Assembly (NCBI RefSeq): GCF_017741815.1
Contig: NZ_JAGHMF010000027.1
Span: forward strand, 62,001 to 126,000
Source: Rhizobium sp. 16-488-2b
GTDB taxonomy: Bacteria > Pseudomonadota > Alphaproteobacteria > Rhizobiales > Rhizobiaceae
DNA length: 64,000 nucleotides
Direction: 5' to 3'
Below are positions 34,592 through 43,225 of this stretch, piece after piece. The notes below the pieces were generated by a model. That model did not search any database. It was not told where the DNA came from and saw only the letters and a list, made by a program, of their open reading frames with translations. Position 1 is the first letter of the stretch, and each line of letters opens with the position of its first letter. The translations under genes were made by a program, and so were the position numbers.

Positions 34592-35085
34592 TGGTCACCT
34601 CCCGTCGGAAGCACCGCCTCGAGCGCCCCGCGAGCGCCCGGCTCGACGTCGAAGACCAGAAGCGTCGAGGTCGCCGTCGCGCATAGGCGCGCGTCGCCGT
34701 CGTGCAGTTCGGCCTCGGCAAAGGCGACGCGCCGCCCGCAGGAGACTACTCGCCCGGTCGCGCGCACCGTTCCGCTATCGGTGCCGAGACCGCGCAGGTA
34801 GGATATCTTCAGCTCCAGTGTCGTATGGCCGCGCCCCGGCCCCAAGGCCGAATACGTGGCGATACCGCATGCGCTGTCGAGCAGGGTGGCGGCATAGCCG
34901 CCATGCACCGCGCCCAGCGGATTATAGACGCTGCGGTCAGGCGTACCCTCGAACACGGCTCTTCCTCGCTCGACCTCGACCAAGTGTAAGTTCAGGGTCT
35001 CACCGATGGGTGCACGATGGTCGGCGGCAAGCATCGCTCGGAGTTGGGCCAGCCCGTCAGGGCTGTTGTCGTTCGTCTTACTCAT
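34588..35085 (-). CDS. PaaI-like hotdog-fold thioesterase
   Basis: 165 aa hotdog-fold protein with the PaaI/DUF4442-type motif LGAVHGGYAATLLDSACG, where the catalytic Asp and the HGG helix lie. It would hydrolyse acyl-CoA or aryl-CoA thioesters. It overlaps the downstream MDR gene by 4 bp and starts 12 bp after the SDR stop. The natural thioester is unknown. Confidence 0.82.
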   Translation of the reverse strand: MSKTNDNSPDGLAQLRAMLAADHRAPIGETLNLHLVEVERGRAVFEGTPDRSVYNPLGAVHGGYAATLLDSACGIATYSALGPGRGHTTLELKISYLRGLGTDSGTVRATGRVVSCGRRVAFAEAELHDGDARLCATATSTLLVFDVEPGARGALEAVLPTGGDQ

Positions 35086-35097
35086 TGTAATGCTTTC

Positions 35098-35796
35098 TCA
35101 CCACTGCTCGTGGAAAGGGCGCACCTCGGCCAGGAACGACCAAGCGTCCCTGGGCTGGTGGGCGAGGTGAAACACTTCTGCCGCGATCGACGTCGGCGAG
35201 ATGAAGAAGTCGTCCGGTTTGGTTGGCTGGAGCTCGCGCTGCCACGGTACGTCGATCGCTGCGTCGATGACGAGATAGGCGACATGGACGCCCTTAGGCC
35301 CGAGATCGCGTGCCAGGGATTCGGCAAGGATGCGCTGCGCAGCTTTTGTTGGCGCGAATCCCGCGAAGGCCGCCTTGCCCCGTTGTGACGCGCCATTGCC
35401 AGTGACGATGATCGCCCCTTCGCCGGTCTCGACCATCGCGGGTGTCGTCAGCCGGGCGAGATGGAACAACGCCATCGCGTTGATCTCGAAGTTGCGGACG
35501 AGCGTTGCCGCCTCGATCTTGTCGAAGGTGCCGAACGCTCCGCCGACCGCATTGTGAACCACCACCTTCGGAGCGCCCACCCGCTCGATCGCGTGTGCCA
35601 GCGCCTCGGGATCCGACACGTCGCACGGCACCGCAACCGTGTCGGCGATTTCGCGCTCGAGCACGGTGAGCCGGTCGGCATCGCGGGCGAGCATCGCCAC
35701 GCGGTAGCCCCCTTCCACAAAACGGCGAACGGTCGCAGTTCCCGTCCCCGGGCCGACCCCGGTCACGAGCGCGAGCGGCTTTTGGATATTGCTCAT
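35098..35796 (-). CDS. SDR-family oxidoreductase lacking the catalytic tyrosine
   Basis: 232 aa Rossmann-fold protein with TGVGPGTG (13-20) for the dinucleotide. The catalytic YxxxK is replaced: F147 occupies the Tyr position before K151 (GFAPTKAAQR). NAG is changed to HNAVGG. The enzyme may thus be a poor dehydrogenase, a binding protein or a different-chemistry SDR, as seen in a subgroup of short SDRs. It overlaps the isomerase-like gene by 4 bp and the thioesterase follows 12 bp later. Confidence 0.8.
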   Translation of the reverse strand: MSNIQKPLALVTGVGPGTGTATVRRFVEGGYRVAMLARDADRLTVLEREIADTVAVPCDVSDPEALAHAIERVGAPKVVVHNAVGGAFGTFDKIEAATLVRNFEINAMALFHLARLTTPAMVETGEGAIIVTGNGASQRGKAAFAGFAPTKAAQRILAESLARDLGPKGVHVAYLVIDAAIDVPWQRELQPTKPDDFFISPTSIAAEVFHLAHQPRDAWSFLAEVRPFHEQW

Positions 35797-36383
35797 GCTG
35801 CCACCTCAAGGCGCGCGATTTCCTCGCGCAGAAAGTCGATCCGGTCGTTGCCGAAAAACATTGCGTCGTCGAGGATCATGGTCGGCGACCCGAAAACCCC
35901 GCGCATCGCCGCCTCGTCGGTGAAGCTGTCGAGCTGCGCCGCCGTTTCTTCCGTGTCGATCTGGGCGGCGATGATGGCGGTGTCGATGCCCGCTGCGGCG
36001 AGTTCGGCGACAACAGCTTCCGATGTCGCCAGCGATCGGCCTTCGCTCCAAATGGCGCGGAACAGCGTGAGCGTCACGTCCGCCCGCTGCTCCGCTGCAG
36101 TTACGATGACCGCGCGCGCCATCGCCTCGCCGTCGTTCGTTCGCATGTCCGAGGGATTGAGCGCAATCCCGTAGCGCCGTGCCCAGCGACCGAGATCGGT
36201 GCGCGCGTACCGGCCTTTGGCGGCGCAGGTGATTGTGGTCGGCGTGTTGCCGACCTTTTCCATGACTGTCAGCACCTTCATAGGCTTGAAGTCGATTGAG
36301 GCGTCCAGCGCGCGAAGCTGGGTGAATGCGAGATAGGAGTAAGGGCTGCGGAAATCATAGAAAAATTCTATTGTGCAGGACAT
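35793..36383 (-). CDS. DsbA-like 2-hydroxychromene-2-carboxylate isomerase / GST-kappa family protein
   Basis: 196 aa thioredoxin-fold protein with an inserted helical domain. The N-terminal FYDFRSPYSYLA motif puts Ser13 where GST-kappa and HCCA isomerases activate glutathione. FGSPTMILDD is the cis-Pro loop. It begins in the last base of the HxlR stop, so it is the first structural gene of the operon. A glutathione-dependent isomerase or transferase role is likely; the substrate is unknown. Confidence 0.83.
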   Translation of the reverse strand: MSCTIEFFYDFRSPYSYLAFTQLRALDASIDFKPMKVLTVMEKVGNTPTTITCAAKGRYARTDLGRWARRYGIALNPSDMRTNDGEAMARAVIVTAAEQRADVTLTLFRAIWSEGRSLATSEAVVAELAAAGIDTAIIAAQIDTEETAAQLDSFTDEAAMRGVFGSPTMILDDAMFFGNDRIDFLREEIARLEVAA

Positions 36384-36877
36384 CAGTCGGTTCCTGTTGC
36401 AGTTAAAAGGCGGTGAGTGGCGTCATCGGCTCCCGGCCCCGGCCGCAGCCGAACACGTTCGAGCGGCAAGAGCTCGCCGGTCACAGCATCGACCAGCGCT
36501 AAGGTCACGGGATGGTTGGTCTCTCGATCGACCATTTCGATCGAGGGCGACCCAAATCCGGTCGCGTCCCAGCGATCGCCCCATTCGCGCAAAGCTACGC
36601 TGACCTTCCACAGGTCATGCCCCTTGCGCGTCAGGCGGTATTCATCACGCGGGGGGCGCTCCTGATAGCGGACGCGCTCGATGATGCCCGACGCGGTCAG
36701 ATGCTTCAGCCGCGCCGCAAGCGTCGCGGCCGGAATTCCCGTGCTGGCCCTCAGCTCGTCGTAGCGGCTGAGGCCGAGCGACAGGTCGCGTATCACCAGC
36801 AAGGCCCATCGGTCGCCGATCAGTTCCATCGCTCCTGCAATGGAGCAGCGCATGCCCGAGAATGACCTAGTCTTCAT
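36383..36877 (-). CDS. HxlR-family transcriptional regulator
   Basis: 164 aa from the ATG at 36877 (GGAG at a good distance). The HxlR winged helix runs over about residues 8-100 (CSIAGAMELIGDRWALLVIRDL, in two pieces); Cys10 is in the position where many HxlR proteins carry a redox or electrophile-sensing cysteine. A C-terminal extension of about 60 residues is unlike the shortest family members. It leads a tightly overlapping operon of oxidoreductases, suggesting control by a quinone or aldehyde stress signal. Inferred. Confidence 0.83.
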   Translation of the reverse strand: MKTRSFSGMRCSIAGAMELIGDRWALLVIRDLSLGLSRYDELRASTGIPAATLAARLKHLTASGIIERVRYQERPPRDEYRLTRKGHDLWKVSVALREWGDRWDATGFGSPSIEMVDRETNHPVTLALVDAVTGELLPLERVRLRPGPGADDATHRLLTATGTD

Positions 36878-37026
36878 CCGCAGCTCCATTTCCAAGGTGT
36901 CAGGTCGCAGCGATACCGCCACTCGAGACGCGCGGCCTGCTCAGACCGTGGAGCAGCGCTGAGTAGGTTTGCTGTGCTCTGCCAGAACATGCTGAGGAAT
37001 TTCATCTCAGCTCCAATCTCGCTTTA

Positions 37027-37611
37027 TCAAGCGGCTAAACCAGTAACTTCAATAATTGAACTTACAAGAAAAGAGACAAGTGCGCAAGCCATCCATTTCG
37101 CTCGCGCGTCGGATACCGGTGAATCGAAAGAAGGCGATGGAGAACCGCGGGCGGCCTCCCGGTACACCTCAGGCGAGATCTCTGACAGAAAGCGCCGAGG
37201 CCGCTCGGTCTTAGGGTTGTCGAGGCATTCGTTCGACAGTCCTTCCTCGATGATCTCGCCGTTCTCGAGGAAGACGATACGGTTACCCACCGCGCGTGCA
37301 AAATCAATCTCCTGGGTCACCACCACCATGGTCATTGCCCCTTTGGCCAGATCCTGCATGACCGGGACCACACTTCCCCGCAACTCGGGGTCGAGAGGGG
37401 ATGGTTGGCTCATCGAACAGCATCGCAGGAGGTTTGGTTGCAATCGCGCGCGCGATGGCCACACGTTGCTTCTGCCCGCCCGACAGCTGTGCCGATAGTG
37501 ACCTTCTCTGTCGGCGAGGCCGACCCTGGCAATTTCCTCGCGAGCGATTTCGCGCGCTTCTTCCTTGGGTTTCCCTTTGGTATGGACGACGCCGCACATG
37601 ACGTTTTTCAA
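37027..37611 (-). pseudogene. Broken amino acid ABC transporter ATP-binding gene
   Basis: The minus strand encodes the C-terminal two-thirds of a GlnQ-type ATPase. VMCGVVHTKGKPKEEA comes in one frame, then QLSGGQKQRVAIARAIA and MLFDEPT in a second (37304-37597), then back to the first for PVMQDLAKGAMTMVVVTQEI and LENGEIIEEGL. Two compensating frameshifts near 37490 and 37400 garble about 27 residues, and the Walker A half is missing where an IS21-type end lies at 37655. No partner permease is present. Confidence 0.82.
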
Positions 37612-37654
37612 AAGCGGTCGTTGATCGTTTCCAGGGCCGTTAAATCAACCTCGT

Positions 37655-37755
37655 TGCAAAGTCCGATGCAATCCGCCCCCTTATTCCGAGATGATGCCGC
37701 TCCCTTCGGAAGGCATCTGGCGCGACCGAAGCGCGCCAGCGGCTCTGTTGAGTGA
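37655..37755 (+). mobile_element. Solitary IS21-type terminal fragment
   Basis: TGCAAAGTCCGATGCAATCC matches the inward-read right end of the 2.6-kb IS21 (TGCAAATTCCGAGGCAATCC). The CGCCCCC and ATTCCGAGATGATGCCGC repeat units then follow in the same order and spacing. Beyond about 37755 similarity is lost. It is a deletion remnant of a related IS21 and directly abuts the broken ABC ATPase gene. Confidence 0.75.
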
Positions 37756-37784
37756 GAACCCAAGTAGGTTTGCAAGGGCCGATG

Positions 37785-38255
37785 CTAGAACATTGTGTTG
37801 GTATTTGCCGCCTTCTCGGGGATGGGTTGGACGACGTCCCAATGCTCTACGATTTTCCCGTTCTCGAGCTTGAAGATGTCTATGATGGCATTTCCGCGAG
37901 TGCCTGGCTCTCGCACGGAATGGACGTGGAGGACAACGTAGTCACCATCCACGAAGGACTGCTTTATTTCGCTGCGAGATTTCGGGAACTTCTCACGTAG
38001 AAGAGCAATGAATTTGCGGAACCCTTCGGGGCCATCCTCGGCAAGTGGGTTGTGCTGAGTGTACCGTGGACCAACAAGAGCGAGTGCGGCCTCCACATCC
38101 TTTTGATTCAGCCCTTTTTCGTAGAACTCCAAAACTGTCTTTAGATTGCTCTGGCGCTGGGCGTCGTTGATTTCTGTCGCCGAGGCTGTAGCGGCGGAGA
38201 TGCTCAACAACGCCGCACTGGCCGCGATGACGACAGCAAAGATTGTTGAACGCAT
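37785..38255 (-). CDS. Secreted SnoaL-like (NTF2-fold) protein
   Basis: 156 aa from the ATG at 38255, giving a clear signal peptide (hydrophobic residues 4-20, likely cleavage after ASA); a longer start at 38291 or 38315 is possible. The mature protein is an NTF2-like fold of the SnoaL/predicted-ester-cyclase type (NLKTVLEFYEKGLNQKDVEA, RYTQHNPLAEDGPEG, HWDVVQPIPE). Such proteins bind or transform small hydrophobic molecules; activity cannot be predicted. It is divergent from an HxlR gene, which probably controls it. Confidence 0.82.
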   Translation of the reverse strand: MRSTIFAVVIAASAALLSISAATASATEINDAQRQSNLKTVLEFYEKGLNQKDVEAALALVGPRYTQHNPLAEDGPEGFRKFIALLREKFPKSRSEIKQSFVDGDYVVLHVHSVREPGTRGNAIIDIFKLENGKIVEHWDVVQPIPEKAANTNTMF

Positions 38256-38441
38256 GGGCAGGACACCCATGGACTGATGTGTGGTTTGCATTTTGGGGCG
38301 TCTGTTCACGCACATACTCCTAGTATCTGTTGGAAATCATGTTTCCATTGGTTAGATACGTTCGATTGCGATGCAGCAAAAGAGAGCACCTCGAGCTCAC
38401 TTGGTTCCCAAAGGGAAACCCGTGGCCTGCAGGAGAAAAAC

Positions 38442-38819
38442 TTGACAGTTGATAAAGCCTACGATGTCTATGAGGATGGCTGCCCAACCCGGCAGGTGCT
38501 GGAGCGCCTGGCAGAGAAGTGGGCGCTGTTGATTCTCGACCGCCTAGAGGGTGGCCCGATCCGCTTTAACCACCTGCGCCGTGACATTAAGGGCATCTCG
38601 CAAAAGGTATTGTCGCAGACGCTGAAGAGGCTTGAGCGTGACGGACTGATCAGCCGTACGATCTTCGCAACCGTACCGGTGACGGTCGAATACGCCTTGA
38701 CCCCGCTCGGGCGGACCTTGACTGAAACAGTGTCGGCATTCACCCATTGGGCTGAAAGAAATATGGAGGCCGTCCTTACCGCGCAGGCGGCATACGATGC
38801 TGGAGACAGGAACGGTTAG
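38442..38819 (+). CDS. HxlR-family transcriptional regulator with TTG start
   Basis: 125 aa winged-helix protein (CPTRQVLERLAEKWALLILDRL, in two pieces; GISQKVLSQTLKRLERDGLI). Cys13 sits just before the first helix, as in redox-sensing HxlR members. The best start is TTG at 38442, with AGGAGA 6 bp upstream; the open frame further upstream has no similarity. Divergent from the SnoaL-like gene across a 186-bp region, it is the likely regulator of that gene. Confidence 0.83.
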   Translation: MTVDKAYDVYEDGCPTRQVLERLAEKWALLILDRLEGGPIRFNHLRRDIKGISQKVLSQTLKRLERDGLISRTIFATVPVTVEYALTPLGRTLTETVSAFTHWAERNMEAVLTAQAAYDAGDRNG

Positions 38820-39256
38820 TAATCGTAGCTGTAAGCGCTTGCCAACTTCGAGCGTGTGCTAACATTGATTGCCAATGACACGGTGCAGTCACGAGTCGTC
38901 GCAATGCGCTCAGCGATATTGGAGGGAACGGTCACGAAACGATAGAAGGCCGTGAAGCGGGCGGCTGTCGTTTCGACCTCTTGTTTGTATGGACTGTCGA
39001 GAAGCGCCTCGAAATCGGGCATGAGGTCGGACATGGCGACAAGAGGTTGATGTCATCGGCGCCGGCAGAGCAGTAAGGCACCCGGCCGGGCATCGAGATG
39101 CCGCATAATCGCCAGCATTTCCGCTATGGTCATCCTGTGTTCCTGTTCCGACCCATGCGCGAATATTCGACCGATAGGCTCGTAGCCCTGGTTCCACGCA
39201 TCACATTGATCCATTGTCAGATAGTCCGAGCAGAAAACGCCGATCTTTGCGACCAC
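38816..39256 (-). pseudogene. Unidentified ORF split by an in-frame TGA
   Basis: One minus-strand frame reads from 39256 (GVFCSDYLTMDQCDAWNQGY) to a TGA at 39053-39055, then continues in the same frame through HQPLVAMSDLMPDFEALL to a stop at 38816. Joined, it would be about 146 residues. It may be one gene with a nonsense mutation or two unrelated frames. No family recognised. It overlaps the end of the HxlR gene by 4 bp on the opposite strand. Confidence 0.35.
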
Positions 39257-39391
39257 ACGCCCTTATGTTGGCAAGTGCCTACAGATGCCGTCGAGCGACG
39301 CGAGCGCAGTGCTTCTTAGAGGTCACTTAACCAATTATTATCCCACATACTATACAAGTTAAGTATCGACTTGTGAGGCTGGAGATAAAAT

Positions 39392-41566
39392 ATGAGCAAG
39401 GTGTCAATCCGCGGCCTTCTCTGCTTGATCGCCGCTGCGCCGCTCGCCGCATTCCTGTGGTTGAGTGTGCAGTCCGTGATCAACAGTTATGCGAAGTATC
39501 AGCGCTTGAACGAGCAGATGGTCGTGCAAAAACTCGCCTCTGCGGGCGGGAGAATTGCGCAATCAATGCCAGCGGAGGCCTTCGCCACTGCCAATGAAAG
39601 GGATGCTCGCCGTCAGATTTCCGATCAGGTCATGAAGGAACTGAGCACGGCTTATGCCTCATGGAAGGCCGAGGGCAACTCTGACGAAACGATTGACCGG
39701 TCATTCGCCTTTATCCAAGACAAACAAAAGCTATTTTCTGATTACCGCGCCAAAGTGGATGCTGGAAAGCCGACGGACGCCGAAGAGCGGGAAATCCTCC
39801 AGCCGACCTCCGCTGCCGGGCTGGAACTGGTCCGCCGTTCGGGCGGTACTATCACTGACATCGATTTGGGGCGATACATCGATGGTTATCACGCCCTAAT
39901 GCAGGTCAATGATGCCGGTCTGATTGAGATCAACCTTGGCGAAAAGTATCTCTCCGGTGCGGCCCTGTCGCCGGGCGAAGTGCAGTTCCTTTTCCTCGCG
40001 AAAGGCCTGCGAGACCGCTACCTACCGGTGCTGCGGGAGTTTCTTCCGCCGGAACTGGTCAAACCGTTTAATGATCTCTTCAATGGGCCGGAGGGGGCTT
40101 TCCTGTCTTCGGTCCGTGAGCAGATGTACAACGAGCCGGCGCAGGGAAGTGATCAGGCGAGATCGGACCGCTGGAGAAAGGGCAGTAGTGCCCAGGCTGG
40201 TCTGATGGCGGAGCTGATTGCGAAAGCCGAGCAAAGTCTGGGCAAGAAAGCGACTACGGAGCTGAATGCGCTGGAGCGGGCCTTCATGAAGAGCGCCGCC
40301 ATTGCTCTGGGCGTCACGACGCTCGTCCTCGTCCTCAGCTTCGTAGTCGTGCGCAACATTTCCCGGATGATCCGTTCCATTCAGCAGCGCATGGGACTAC
40401 TGGCGGATGGCGATACGGCAAGTGCCATTCCGTTCATAAGCCGAAGTGATGAAATCGGGGACATGGCGCAATCGGTGGAGGCCTTCCGCCAGGCCGCCAT
40501 CCGAAATGCGCAACTCGAGGCGGAAGCGGCGGCGAACCGAACCCGCGCCGAAGCGGAACGGGCCGAGATGCAGGCGCGTGCGGAGGCGGAGGCCGAGGAG
40601 CGGCTCGAAAAGGCGACGCAGACTTTCGCTTCCAATCTGCGCCGGCTTGCCCGGGGTGACATGCTCTGCGAGATCAATACGCCGATGAACGCTCAGTTCG
40701 AGGCGTTGCGGGCGGATTTTAACACCTCAGTGCGTCAGTTGCGCGAAGCCTTGCTCAGCGTCGGGCATTCGGTCTCGACGGTCACCAGTGGCTCTAAGGA
40801 GATCTCCGACGCATCGGACAATCTGGCCAAGCGAACAGAACAACAGGCAGCTTCACTGGAGGAAACGGCAGCGGCACTGGAAGAGATAACCGTTAACGTC
40901 GTCGCGACCTCCAAGCGCACGGCCGAAGCCCGTGACGTGGTGCGCGATGCTCGCCGCCGTGCGGACCAGTCGGGCGCCGTAGTGCGCAACGCCGTCAGCG
41001 CTATGCAGCGGATTGAAGAATCCTCCCGGCAGATCAATCAGATCATCGCGGTGATCGACGAAATCGCCTTTCAGACGAACCTTCTCGCCCTCAACGCTGG
41101 TGTCGAAGCCGCCCGTGCGGGCGAGGCCGGCAAGGGCTTCGCCGTCGTTGCCCAAGAAGTGCGCGAACTAGCGCAACGCTCGGCCAATGCGGCCAAGGAG
41201 ATCAAGGGCTTGATCACGAATTCGTCCGCCGCCGTCTCGGAAGGGGTCAAGCTCGTCAGCGATACCGGTGAAGGATTGAGCACCATCGAGCAACTGGTGC
41301 AGACGATCAACGCCCATATGGATGCGATCGCCACCGGCACTAACGAACAGTCCACCGGGTTGGCTGAAGTGAACAGGGCGGTCAACCACATGGACCAGGT
41401 GACACAGCAAAACGCGGCGATGGTGGAGGAGATGAGTGCGGCGGGTGCGGGCCTAGCGCAGGAGAGTTCTATACTAAGCGAACTCCTGTCCCATTTCCAG
41501 TTCGAGGCTTCCAGCCTGCGCTCGGTTGCCGCAGGATCGGCGCGGGCGGGCGCGCGGGCGGCTTAG
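39392..41566 (+). CDS. Methyl-accepting chemotaxis protein 1
   Basis: 724 aa. N-terminal transmembrane helix (about residues 8-28), a periplasmic helical sensor domain (about 30-305, with nitrate/nitrite-sensing-like character), a second helix (about 306-325), HAMP segments (about 327-480, including an Ala/Glu-rich coiled coil), then a cytoplasmic signalling domain. The hairpin tip is NLLALNAGVEAARAGEAGKG with QEVRELAQRS, where CheA and CheW bind; Q/E-rich methylation regions lie on both sides. It ends in Ala-rich residues without a CheR-binding pentapeptide. It stands alone; ligand unknown. Confidence 0.9.
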   Translation: MSKVSIRGLLCLIAAAPLAAFLWLSVQSVINSYAKYQRLNEQMVVQKLASAGGRIAQSMPAEAFATANERDARRQISDQVMKELSTAYASWKAEGNSDETIDRSFAFIQDKQKLFSDYRAKVDAGKPTDAEEREILQPTSAAGLELVRRSGGTITDIDLGRYIDGYHALMQVNDAGLIEINLGEKYLSGAALSPGEVQFLFLAKGLRDRYLPVLREFLPPELVKPFNDLFNGPEGAFLSSVREQMYNEPAQGSDQARSDRWRKGSSAQAGLMAELIAKAEQSLGKKATTELNALERAFMKSAAIALGVTTLVLVLSFVVVRNISRMIRSIQQRMGLLADGDTASAIPFISRSDEIGDMAQSVEAFRQAAIRNAQLEAEAAANRTRAEAERAEMQARAEAEAEERLEKATQTFASNLRRLARGDMLCEINTPMNAQFEALRADFNTSVRQLREALLSVGHSVSTVTSGSKEISDASDNLAKRTEQQAASLEETAAALEEITVNVVATSKRTAEARDVVRDARRRADQSGAVVRNAVSAMQRIEESSRQINQIIAVIDEIAFQTNLLALNAGVEAARAGEAGKGFAVVAQEVRELAQRSANAAKEIKGLITNSSAAVSEGVKLVSDTGEGLSTIEQLVQTINAHMDAIATGTNEQSTGLAEVNRAVNHMDQVTQQNAAMVEEMSAAGAGLAQESSILSELLSHFQFEASSLRSVAAGSARAGARAA

Positions 41567-41627
41567 GTCGGGCCGAGGCTGCCGGTCTCGGGACCGAGCC
41601 GACGTTGCGTGAAAACTTTTTGGAGAG

Positions 41628-41654
41628 GTCAGGCCGACGTCATGCCGGCCTGAC
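41628..41654. terminator. Inverted repeat after the chemoreceptor gene
   Basis: GTCAGGCCG and CGGCCTGAC form a perfect 9-bp stem with a 9-nt loop, 61 bp after the stop. No T-run follows, so termination is plausible but not certain. Confidence 0.45.
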
Positions 41655-41701
41655 GCTGTAGGGGCTCAGCCCACCTGCTCGAACGTGTCGGATGCCCGGC
41701 A

Positions 41702-42154
41702 CTACGATCTTCGGCGTCCTGGCAATGTTGATCTCCAGCGCCTTACCCAGCCCGTCCGATTCGGACCGACCAGCCGAAGGCGAGGGTGGGAACGCCGACA
41801 ATGCGATCCGCCGTCGACGGTCAGGGTTGCGCCGGTGACCACGAACGCATTCGACGAGCAGAGAAATGCGATGACTGTCGCGACCTCGTCGGGATGGGCG
41901 GGGCGAGCCAGGGGCACGTCGCGCGACAACGCTAGAGGCTTCCTCACGGGTGGCAAGGTTTATCCTAGCTCGCAATTCATCCGTCCCCGCATCGACCATG
42001 TCCGTGGTGACCCAGAGGGGCCCGCATCTGCCGCATCCCTGACGAAATTGGCCGCCCCGATCGGCTCCGCCACGGCCTTCATCTGCGCCTTACGGTCGCA
42101 AAGATCGCGTCGGCTCTGGAGTCGGGGCTGCGGCGCTCTGAGCGCCGTTTGCAC
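41702..42154 (-). pseudogene. Broken SDR-family oxidoreductase gene (3' part)
   Basis: Pieces of an SDR C-terminus lie on the minus strand in three frames: VAEPIGAANFVRDAADAG (42154 side), MVDAGTDELRARINLATREE (41999 side) and PLARPAHPDEVATVIAFL with TGATLTVDGG (41956 side). The last is the hallmark end of FabG-like SDRs. The Rossmann start and active site are absent. It lies just beyond the hpaR stop. Confidence 0.7.
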
Positions 42155-42176
42155 GGGGTCCCTCTGGGTTTCTCGT

Positions 42177-42656
42177 CTATTTGGGGCCCATCGAGTCCGT
42201 TAGTTCTCCCAGAAGGTCGAGAAGGAGATTGATCTTCTCCTCGCCGAACTTCCGCTCAAGCTCGGTGTAGATCATGCGGCTATCCGGTGTGACTTCTTCG
42301 ATGATCCCGAGCCCGACCGCGGTAATCCGCAGCATAACCCGTCGCCCGTCGGCCTCGTCGCGCTCTTTCAGGATCAGTCCACGCTCTTCGAGCGACTTGA
42401 TGATCCTGGTGAGGGAAGGGGCGAGGATGAAGGCCCGCTCGACCACTTCCGACGCATCGACCGTGCCGTTTTCGGCGAGGATACGGATGACCCGCCATTG
42501 TTGCTCGGTCAGGTCGTGGGCGGCCAGCATCGGGCGAAAGTGCGTCATCACGGCCTCGCGCGCACGCAGCAGAGCAATCGGCAGGGACCGCTTGGTGTTG
42601 CGCGGCAGGAGCGCGTCCTGCGTGAGTCGGGTGGACTTGCTTTCGGCCGTGATCAT
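42177..42656 (-). CDS. hpaR: MarR-family repressor of the homoprotocatechuate operon (HpaR/HpcR-like)
   Basis: 159 aa from the ATG at 42656 (AGAGGGAG just upstream); the longer frame to 42734 is rejected. The MarR winged helix includes LAENGTVDASEVVERAFILA and the wing KERDEADGRRVMLRIT. HpaR-type proteins bind 4-hydroxyphenylacetate or homoprotocatechuate and then release the hpa promoter. It is divergent from hpaF, with a 16-bp palindrome over the hpaF promoter between them, which supports the role. Confidence 0.88.
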   Translation of the reverse strand: MITAESKSTRLTQDALLPRNTKRSLPIALLRAREAVMTHFRPMLAAHDLTEQQWRVIRILAENGTVDASEVVERAFILAPSLTRIIKSLEERGLILKERDEADGRRVMLRITAVGLGIIEEVTPDSRMIYTELERKFGEEKINLLLDLLGELTDSMGPK

Positions 42657-42717
42657 GCTCCCTCTATGCGGAAGTTCGGCTGAATTTGCAAACGTTCGTT
42701 GACTAGCATTTCCCTTC

Positions 42718-42752
42718 TTGACAGGCGGCAACATTCATTTAACATGTTAAAT
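42718..42752 (+). promoter_or_regulatory. hpaF promoter overlapped by a 16-bp palindromic operator
   Basis: TTGACA at 42718-42723 and TAACAT at 42740-42745 (16-bp spacing) make a good -35/-10 pair ahead of hpaF. ATTTAACATGTTAAAT at 42737-42752 is perfectly self-complementary and covers the -10 element, so a bound MarR-type repressor would block RNA polymerase. Confidence 0.7.
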
Positions 42753-42771
42753 ATAAATTTCGGGAGGAACC

Positions 42772-43164
42772 ATGCCGCATTTCACATTCGACTACTCGGC
42801 GAATCTCGAGCGTCTGGTCGACTTGAAGGCTTTGGCGAAGCTCATTCATCAAACGATGATGGAGACGGGCCTCTTCGAGCTCGGGGCGGTCCGCGTGCGC
42901 GGCTTTCGCACTGACGTCTATGCCGTGGCCGATCTGCTCGAGGAGAACAGCTTCATCGACATGTCGTTGCGCATGGGTAAAGGGCGCAGTGAGGCGGATC
43001 GGAAGCGCGCTGGCGATGTCATCTTCGCCGCTGTCGATGTCTTTCTGTCCGAGCGGTTCGAGACGCCGCATTTCATGCTGTCGCTCGAAATCCGCGAAAT
43101 CGACGCCAATTTCAGCTGGAAGAAGAACGCCATTCATCCGCGGCTTCGACAGAAGACCATTTGA
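42772..43164 (+). CDS. hpaF: 5-carboxymethyl-2-hydroxymuconate delta-isomerase
   Basis: 130 aa CHMI-family protein of the tautomerase superfamily. Pro2, exposed after Met removal, is the catalytic base (MPHFTFDYSAN). It isomerises 5-carboxymethyl-2-hydroxymuconate made by HpaE, before decarboxylation by HpaG. GGGAGG lies about 8 bp before the ATG. First gene of the operon. Confidence 0.9.
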   Translation: MPHFTFDYSANLERLVDLKALAKLIHQTMMETGLFELGAVRVRGFRTDVYAVADLLEENSFIDMSLRMGKGRSEADRKRAGDVIFAAVDVFLSERFETPHFMLSLEIREIDANFSWKKNAIHPRLRQKTI

Positions 43165-43225
43165 CAACAGACAAAAAGACACACGGCGCCGGCTCGGCGC
43201 GCAGTAAGTCCAAGGAGACGGATGC

